A DNA stretch of 32,367 nt, from positions 1 to 32,367 of the forward strand of contig PKYI01000197.1 of the NCBI GenBank assembly GCA_003133645.1, written 5' to 3'. Positions 27,754-32,367 of this stretch are shown piece by piece. The position numbers and the translations under genes were made by a program. This stretch comes from Acidobacteriota bacterium. GTDB lineage: Bacteria; Acidobacteriota; Thermoanaerobaculia; Thermoanaerobaculales; Thermoanaerobaculaceae. The notes beneath the pieces are model-generated. The model was not told the origin of the DNA. It was given only the letters and a program-made list of their open reading frames with translations, and ran no database searches. How positions within the stretch are numbered: the first letter of the stretch is position 1; every line of letters starts with the position of its first letter.

Positions 27754-29156
27754 CAATTCCCTCCTGGCGCAGTTCCTGCTTTGGGGTTGTGCCAGCAGCC
27801 GTCCGCCGCGATGAGCGCATCCGCCTCGTGCGGCCCCCAGCTGCCGCGCCGGTACGGGCGGGTCCGGTTGTGGGAGTTGAGGACCGGGTCCACCACCGCC
27901 CAGGCGGCCTCGACCGCGTCCTCGCGGGTGAACAGCGCCCCGTCGCCGGCCATCGCGTCGGCCAAGAGCCTTTCATAGGGCGCTTCTTCTCCCGGTTGCT
28001 CTTCGGCCAGGTAGAGCTCGCGCTGCTCGCCGACGAACTCTTTCCCCGCGCGCTTGACGCGGGCGGCCAGGGCGACGGCCGAGCTCGGGGAGAGCCTGAA
28101 GCGCAAATAGTTGCCCAGGCCGGTTTCCGTCGCCGAGTCGGCGAAGAGCCTCTGCGGCGGCGGCTTCAGCTCCACCAGGACCTCCGTCGCGGTCTCGGCC
28201 AGGCACTTGCCAGAGCGCAGATACCACGGCACCCCCTCCCAGCGCCACGAGTCGATGAAGAGCCGCAGAGCGCAAAAGGTCTCGACGTCGGAGTTCTTCG
28301 CCACGCCCGGCTCCTTCCGGTAGCCGGTGTACTGCCCGCGCACCACGTTCTCGGGCTTCAGAGGGCGCATGGCCTGGAAGACCTTCGCCTTCTCGGAGTG
28401 CACGGCGCCATAGCCCCGGTAGGCCGGCGGCTCCATTGCGAGCAGCGCGACGACCTGGAAGAGGTGGTTCTGGATCACGTCGCGCAGACAGCCGGCGGTT
28501 TCGTAGAACGCGCCACGGTTCTCGACGCCGAAATCCTCGGCCAGGGTGATCTGGACGCTGGCCATGTTGTTGCGGTTCCAGACCGGCTCCAGGAACGAGT
28601 TGGCGAAGCGGAAATAGAGGATGTTCATGATCGCTTCCTTCCCGAGGAAGTGATCGATGCGGAAGATCGAGTCTTCCGGGAACACCGCGTGCGCGATGCG
28701 GTTGAGCTCCCGCGCCGAGGCCAGGTCGCGTCCGAACGGCTTTTCGACGATGACGCGCGCATGGTCGGCCAAGTCCGCGGCGCCCAGCCCTTTGATCACC
28801 GTTCCGAAAAGCGAGGGCGGGATGGCGAGGTAGTGCGCCGGCCGCCGGGCACGACCCAGCGCCGTTTTGATGGCCGTGAACGTGGCCGGCTCGTTGTAGT
28901 CGCCGCCCACGTAGCTGAGCAGAGACAAGAGGTGGTGGAAGGCGCGTTGGTTGTCGATCCCGCCCGATCGTTTGACGCTGTCCGTCACGTACTTGCGCAG
29001 ATGCGCCAAGGTCCACTTCGGGAACGCGACGCCGACGACCGGGACCTTCAGAACGCCCCGTTTCGCCATCGCATAGAGCGCCGGGAAGATCATCTTGTGG
29101 GCGAGATCGCCCGTCACGCCGAAGAGCACCAGAGCGTCCGACCGGGAAGTGGCCAT
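27753..29156 (-). CDS. zwf: Glucose-6-phosphate 1-dehydrogenase
   Basis: Oxidises glucose-6-phosphate to the lactone with reduction of NAD(P). A 467-residue protein with the N-terminal nucleotide loop '[10 protein letters not shown]' (12-21), '[10 protein letters not shown]' near 136-144 and the active-site signature 'RIDHFLGKE' at 166-174. The C-terminal domain '[19 protein letters not shown]' is typical. ATG 29156 overlaps the gnd stop as TGATG with GGAGGGG upstream. Length is slightly shorter than the roughly 490 of E. coli but nothing essential seems missing. Cofactor preference cannot be fixed by eye. Confidence 0.96.
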   Translation of the reverse strand: MATSRSDALVLFGVTGDLAHKMIFPALYAMAKRGVLKVPVVGVAFPKWTLAHLRKYVTDSVKRSGGIDNQRAFHHLLSLLSYVGGDYNEPATFTAIKTALGRARRPAHYLAIPPSLFGTVIKGLGAADLADHARVIVEKPFGRDLASARELNRIAHAVFPEDSIFRIDHFLGKEAIMNILYFRFANSFLEPVWNRNNMASVQITLAEDFGVENRGAFYETAGCLRDVIQNHLFQVVALLAMEPPAYRGYGAVHSEKAKVFQAMRPLKPENVVRGQYTGYRKEPGVAKNSDVETFCALRLFIDSWRWEGVPWYLRSGKCLAETATEVLVELKPPPQRLFADSATETGLGNYLRFRLSPSSAVALAARVKRAGKEFVGEQRELYLAEEQPGEEAPYERLLADAMAGDGALFTREDAVEAAWAVVDPVLNSHNRTRPYRRGSWGPHEADALIAADGCWHNPKAGTAPGGN

Positions 29157-30187
29157 CAGGCGTTCCCCTCCGGGGCAGCCGCCTTTTCCTCGTGGCCGCC
29201 GAACTCGTAGCGCAGCGCCGACAGCACCCTGTCGGCGAAGTCGGCCTGGCCGCGCGAGCCGAAGCGTTCGTACAGCGCGGCACTGAGAACGGGGGCCGGG
29301 ACCGCCTCGTCGACGGCCGCCATGATCGTCCAGCGCCCCTCGCCCGAGTCCGACACCCGGCCGGCGAACTTCGCCAGGTCGGGACTCTCGAGGAGCGCGA
29401 TGGCGGCCAGGTCCAGGAGCCAGGAGGCGATGACGCTGCCGCGGCGCCAGACCTCGGCGATGTCGGCCAGCTTCAGGTCATACGGGTAGAGTTCGGGGTG
29501 GCGCAGCGGCGTGGTTTCGGCATCGACGGCGCGCTGTTGTTTGCCGGCGTTGGCATGGCGGAGGATGTTCAACCCCTCCGCGTAGGCCGCCATGATGCCG
29601 TACTCGATGCCGTTGTGGACCATCTTGACGAAGTGGCCCGCGCCGCTCGGCCCGCAGTGCAGGTAGCCGTGCTCCGCGGTGCCTCCGGCGTTCTCCCGTC
29701 CCGGCGTGCGCGGCGCCGCCTCGATGCTTGGGGCGAGGGCGGCGAAGATGGGGTCGAGGCGCCGGACGGCGGCGTCCTCACCGCCGATCATCAGACAGTA
29801 GCCCCGCTCCGAACCCCAGACTCCGCCGCTGGTCCCGACGTCCAGATAGTGGATGGCCTTCGGTTCGAGTTCGGCCGCACGGCGGATGTCATCGTGGTAG
29901 TAGGAGTTGCCGCCGTCGATGACGACGTCGTCGCGGTCGAGGAACGGAACGAGGGCGTTCAGCGTTTGATCGACCACCGCCGCCGGCACCATCATCCAGG
30001 CGGCGCGCGGCTTCGTCAGCTTATGCGCGAACTCTTCGAGCGATGACGCCCCGACCGCCCCCTCGTTGGCGAGCACGTGCACGGCTTCCGGATTGAGGTC
30101 GAAAACGACGCACTGATGACCGGCGCGCCGCAGGCGCCGCACCATGTTGGTTCCCATCCGGCCGAGTCCAATCACGCCCAGTTCCAT
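29156..30187 (-). CDS. gnd: 6-phosphogluconate dehydrogenase, decarboxylating (short GndA/GntZ type)
   Basis: Converts 6-phosphogluconate to ribulose-5-phosphate and CO2. A 343-residue protein, shorter than the roughly 470-residue classical enzyme and typical of the NAD-preferring short form. It has a Rossmann '[15 protein letters not shown]' at the N-terminus, '[17 protein letters not shown]', '[20 protein letters not shown]' and the substrate-site '[19 protein letters not shown]'. ATG 30187 follows AAGGAG; an upstream open frame of about 127 codons has no family match and is rejected. It is the first gene of the seven-gene operon. The upstream 150 bp contain a GC-rich hairpin but no copy of the regulon element. 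Confidence 0.95.
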   Translation of the reverse strand: MELGVIGLGRMGTNMVRRLRRAGHQCVVFDLNPEAVHVLANEGAVGASSLEEFAHKLTKPRAAWMMVPAAVVDQTLNALVPFLDRDDVVIDGGNSYYHDDIRRAAELEPKAIHYLDVGTSGGVWGSERGYCLMIGGEDAAVRRLDPIFAALAPSIEAAPRTPGRENAGGTAEHGYLHCGPSGAGHFVKMVHNGIEYGIMAAYAEGLNILRHANAGKQQRAVDAETTPLRHPELYPYDLKLADIAEVWRRGSVIASWLLDLAAIALLESPDLAKFAGRVSDSGEGRWTIMAAVDEAVPAPVLSAALYERFGSRGQADFADRVLSALRYEFGGHEEKAAAPEGNA

Positions 30188-30245
30188 GCCACGCTCCTTC
30201 CCTTTGGCCGGGCTGCGACCCCTCACGCTACGAAACGGCGCTCCA

Positions 30246-30271
30246 CCCCGCGGCCGGCCCGGGCCGCGGGG
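30246..30271 (-). terminator. Strong GC hairpin between the sortase gene and gnd
   Basis: A perfect ten-base stem (30246-30255 CCCCGCGGCC with 30262-30271 GGCCGCGGGG) around a six-base loop. On the minus strand it lies downstream of the sortase stop and upstream of gnd. No T run follows, so it may be a weak or factor-dependent terminator, or an mRNA 5' stabiliser. Confidence 0.4.
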
Positions 30272-30339
30272 GGGTCCGGCCCGTGTCCTCATCGCTGTGT
30301 GCGCGCGCCACGACTGAGATCGCCGCTCGCTCCCAGAAC

Positions 30340-30978
30340 CTAACCTCCACCCGCCGCTAGCGGGAGGGCCGCGACCAGCGAGGCCCGCACGACGAACCGG
30401 TTGGGCGCGTGCCCGACGTACTTGAATGGATAACACGTCACGAGCGTGAGAACCGTGTCGTTGGTCGGGTTGAGCACTTTCGTGTCTTCCGGGCCCACGA
30501 TCTCGGTCGAGTTCACGACGTACTCGTAGGATCGCCTCAGGGTGACAATCCGGATCGTGTCCTGGCACTGGATGCCCTGAAGCGCACGGAAAAAAGAGTC
30601 CCGGTGCCCGGCAAGCGCCATGTTCCCGCGCTCGCCGGGTTGTGCCGTTCCAGGAATGTGGCCGACCGCGATGGCCAGCGTGGTGTCGTCGTCTCCCTCC
30701 CGCACGATGGCCCTGACGCCGATCCGCGGGATTTCGATTCGGCCGAGGACGAACGGATCCACGCCGGCGCTCGTGGCGAGGACGAGCGGGTTCGCGTCGG
30801 CGCTCGTGGCGGGACCTCGCCTCGTTTCAGGAGAAAAGTAGGCGCGCTCCTGACGCGCCTGGTAGACCCTGCTCATCAAGGTCGCCGCGAGGACCCAGCC
30901 GAGGAGCGAGAGGCCGATCACCCAGAGGGCCATCTCGCCGCGGCGGAGCCACGGCGCAGCGCAGGAGAACCTTGTCAC
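30340..30978 (-). CDS. Sortase (class D-like transpeptidase)
   Basis: A 212-residue membrane-anchored cysteine transpeptidase. One N-terminal helix (about 15-35) anchors it, followed by a sortase beta-barrel. The catalytic triad is visible: His125 in '[11 protein letters not shown]', Cys182 in 'LTLVTCYPF' and Arg194 in 'APNRFVV'. The GTG start at 30978 overlaps the stop of the LPKTAS-protein gene by GTGA, so the enzyme is cotranslated with its probable substrate. Residues 59-79 contain a short duplication ('[20 protein letters not shown]'), mirrored by a duplicated DNA stretch near 30763-30812. Sortases are typical of Gram-positives; a sortase in this diderm context is notable, and the acyl acceptor is unknown. 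Confidence 0.92.
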   Translation of the reverse strand: MTRFSCAAPWLRRGEMALWVIGLSLLGWVLAATLMSRVYQARQERAYFSPETRRGPATSADANPLVLATSAGVDPFVLGRIEIPRIGVRAIVREGDDDTTLAIAVGHIPGTAQPGERGNMALAGHRDSFFRALQGIQCQDTIRIVTLRRSYEYVVNSTEIVGPEDTKVLNPTNDTVLTLVTCYPFKYVGHAPNRFVVRASLVAALPLAAGGG

Positions 30979-31727
30979 GCCAACCGTCTCCCGAGCACGC
31001 CGAGACCGAGCGCGCCGAGAAGCGACAGGACGCCGAGCCCCGCGTACAGCGGGACATCGCTCGCCGTCTTGGGCAGCCGCTTGTGATGGACGCGGTTCTC
31101 GACCACCTTGGCCGGCTGCACTGCTGCAACCTCCGGTTTGGCCGGCTCAACTGGTGCGGCCTCCGGAACCGGCGGCTTCTGTGCCGCCACCACCTCGTAC
31201 GGCTTCACTTCCTTTGCCGGCGTGACCACGACGAGGGGCGCGGTCGCGTAATCCGCTTCCTTCGCCGTGTCCGGGATCGCAACCACCGGCTCGTTGGCCA
31301 GGGCAGCGAGTTCCATGGCACGCTGTTCGGGGTAGACGATGTCATGACCGCCCAGGCCCGGCGTGTCGGGCGCGTACCAGGTCCTGAGCGCCATGATGTG
31401 GCCGGCGCTTGCCGGGTAGTAGGTGTAGCGACTCGCGGGGATCTTCACTTCGCCAGGCCCCTCCTGATGAGGAACCGAGAGAACGGTGCCGAGCACCTTC
31501 GTCCCGTCTGCGTTCATCACCCGCAGCAGGTTGCGGTTCCCCTGGAGCAGAACGACCTTGATCTGGTAGTCGCCGGGCTGCAGGATCGTGCCTCCGATGT
31601 CCAGCGGCTCCGTCAAATTGAAGGACGACTGCTCGACGGTGCCCTGTGCGTTCGCCTTGGGGGCAAAAGCAAATCCGAGGAGCGCCGTGCACATACCCGC
31701 AGCCAACCAACTTGCCAATTTTTTCAT
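30975..31727 (-). CDS. Exported protein with LPKTAS sorting signal, probable sortase substrate
   Basis: A 250-residue protein: signal peptide (1-28, 'MKKLASWLAAG' to 'KANAQ'); a compact beta-rich domain (about 30-130, 'LDIGGTILQPGDYQIKVVL', 'NRNLLRVMNADGTKVLGT'); a long Pro/Ala/Val/Lys-rich stalk (about 150-212); then LPKTAS at 218-223, a hydrophobic helix 'YAGLGVLSLLGALGLGVLG' and the basic tail 'RRLA'. This is a complete cell-wall sorting signal, with the Gly of LPXTG replaced by Ala. The gene directly precedes and overlaps the sortase gene. ATG 31727 follows GAGGTG. The N-terminal domain is not recognised; by layout it is a surface protein on a stalk. Confidence 0.85.
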   Translation of the reverse strand: MKKLASWLAAGMCTALLGFAFAPKANAQGTVEQSSFNLTEPLDIGGTILQPGDYQIKVVLLQGNRNLLRVMNADGTKVLGTVLSVPHQEGPGEVKIPASRYTYYPASAGHIMALRTWYAPDTPGLGGHDIVYPEQRAMELAALANEPVVAIPDTAKEADYATAPLVVVTPAKEVKPYEVVAAQKPPVPEAAPVEPAKPEVAAVQPAKVVENRVHHKRLPKTASDVPLYAGLGVLSLLGALGLGVLGRRLA

Positions 31728-31783
31728 TTCAGCACCTCTCTCCTTCGTTTCGCGTGCGTGCCGCTAGCCATGGTTGAACGGCT

Positions 31784-31799
31784 GATCATGATCATGATC
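31784..31799. repeat. Perfect 16-bp palindrome GATCATGATCATGATC
   Basis: It lies in the 124-bp gap between the BON-protein stop and the LPKTAS-protein start. AT-rich against its surroundings and self-complementary, it could be an operator or a small hairpin. No supporting second copy was seen in the window. Confidence 0.35.
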
Positions 31800-31851
31800 G
31801 GGCCGTCGATGATGTGGCGACAATCGTCAGAGCACTCTCCTTCCTTCGAGC

Positions 31852-32367
31852 CTAGTACTTCATCGTGCCGACGAGGAGTTCGTTGTGCACGCCCTTGACG
31901 CCCATCGTGCCGGCCGCGATGCGACCCGCGTCGTTCTTGATCACCTCGGAGCTGACACGGCCGATCAGCGTGACCACCCCCTGCGAGGAACTCACGTCGA
32001 TGTCCCCGGCCTTGATCTCGGAGTTGGCGATCAGCTTCACCTTGACCTTCGAGCTGATCATCACGTCGTCGACCCAGCTCCCAACCGTCCTCTCGCCGAC
32101 CGTCAGATCGTTCTCCACCCCGCGCACGCCGTCCGTCCGCCACGCGATCTTCCCCGCCTCGCGCCGGGCCTCCTCCGTGTCCACCACGCCGGTCAGGTAC
32201 ACAACACCCTCCCGCGTCTCCACGTCCACCTGCCGCGCCTTCACCTTGTCGTTGGCCTGCAGCGACGCTTGGATCACCGACGTGATCCCCGAGTCCGTAT
32301 GCCGCGTCTCCTTCGGCACCATCGAGGAGGCGCACCCGGCAAGCGCCAATACCCCGACACCCACCAA
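31852..32367 (-). CDS. BON-domain lipoprotein, 5' end cut by the window edge
   Basis: The visible 171 residues begin inside a signal sequence with the lipobox 'LALAGC', so the mature protein is probably lipidated at that cysteine. Two BON domains follow: 'ITSVIQASLQANDKVKARQV' with 'GVVYLTGVVDTEEARREAG', and 'DDVMISSKVKVKLIANSEIK' with 'GVVTLIGRVSSEVIKNDAG'. BON domains are found in OsmY- and phospholipid-binding envelope stress proteins. The true start lies beyond 32367, probably only a few codons away. The gene precedes the LPKTAS/sortase pair on the same strand, though the 124-bp gap with a palindrome may separate transcripts. Confidence 0.88.
   Translation of the reverse strand: MVGVGVLALAGCASSMVPKETRHTDSGITSVIQASLQANDKVKARQVDVETREGVVYLTGVVDTEEARREAGKIAWRTDGVRGVENDLTVGERTVGSWVDDVMISSKVKVKLIANSEIKAGDIDVSSSQGVVTLIGRVSSEVIKNDAGRIAAGTMGVKGVHNELLVGTMKY

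Noticed and set aside
30188..30568. N-terminal extension of gnd by about 127 residues
   Set aside because: The extension is low-complexity, crosses the hairpin and the sortase stop, and lacks family similarity. The Rossmann motif starts right at Met 30187.
31810..31860. Possible seventh regulon element upstream of the LPKTAS gene (GAGAGTGCTCT)
   Set aside because: It resembles arm two and KCTT only in part. There is no first arm at the 21-nt spacing and no TA hexamer at the expected distance.

Overview
This is a GC-rich, gene-dense segment of a Gram-negative bacterial chromosome. An outer-membrane beta-barrel protein, a BON-domain lipoprotein and a giant cyclic beta-glucan synthase point to a diderm. 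A class D-like sortase with an LPKTAS-tailed substrate, DUF3300 and DUF2950 proteins, and a CGAGGAG-type dispersed repeat would suit Acidobacteriota, Methylomirabilota/Rokubacteria or a deltaproteobacterial relative. That placement is inference, because the window holds no rRNA or ribosomal protein. Apart from one two-component system on the plus strand, every gene I accept lies on the minus strand.

Layout from left to right: a truncated alpha-glucan phosphorylase (1-440) and phosphoglucomutase pgm; a small BaeRF-like protein; a roughly 2740-residue NdvB/Cgs-type cyclic beta-1,2-glucan synthase; a small membrane protein resembling the N-terminal half of an M23 peptidase; and a 64-residue small ORF. 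On the plus strand follow a GAF-PAS-GAF histidine kinase and a NarL-type response regulator. Next come an unknown 3-TM protein, a gene-free stretch holding a 176-bp inverted-repeat element, and a stress/envelope block: dodecin, GlsB/YeaQ family, CsbD family, a secreted repeat protein, DUF2950, DUF3300 and a beta-barrel protein. After that is a seven-gene sugar-phosphate operon transcribed gnd, zwf, tal, pgl, HAD phosphatase, tkt, pgi, with stop/start overlaps at four of its six junctions. The window ends with a sortase, its probable substrate, and a truncated BON-domain lipoprotein.

The most striking signal is an apparently uncharacterised regulatory element present six times (A 2212-2287, B 11725-11800, C 12009-12084, D 15610-15685, E 18026-18101, F 21176-21251). 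Read on the minus strand, each copy has a 12-nt arm close to GTAGTTCYTACC, exactly 21 variable nucleotides, then a 12-nt arm close to GGTAGAAAGTGC followed by KCTT. In five of six copies a TA(C/G)(G/A)(T/G)T hexamer, usable as a -10 element, starts 37 nt after the first base of the second arm. All six copies point the same way and lie just upstream of a minus-strand gene. They appear to tie pgm/glgP, the M23-like protein/cgs/BaeRF set, the small ORF, the 3-TM protein, the repeat-protein/CsbD/GlsB/dodecin block and the beta-barrel/DUF3300/DUF2950 block into one regulon. The adjacent histidine kinase/response regulator pair is the obvious candidate controller, but the sequence does not prove this.

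The likely shared theme is a stress or starvation response that remodels the envelope and redirects glucose phosphates. Phosphorylase and Pgm link storage glucan to glucose-6-phosphate, Cgs uses UDP-glucose for periplasmic glucans, and the pentose-phosphate operon supplies reducing power. That last operon lacks the shared element.
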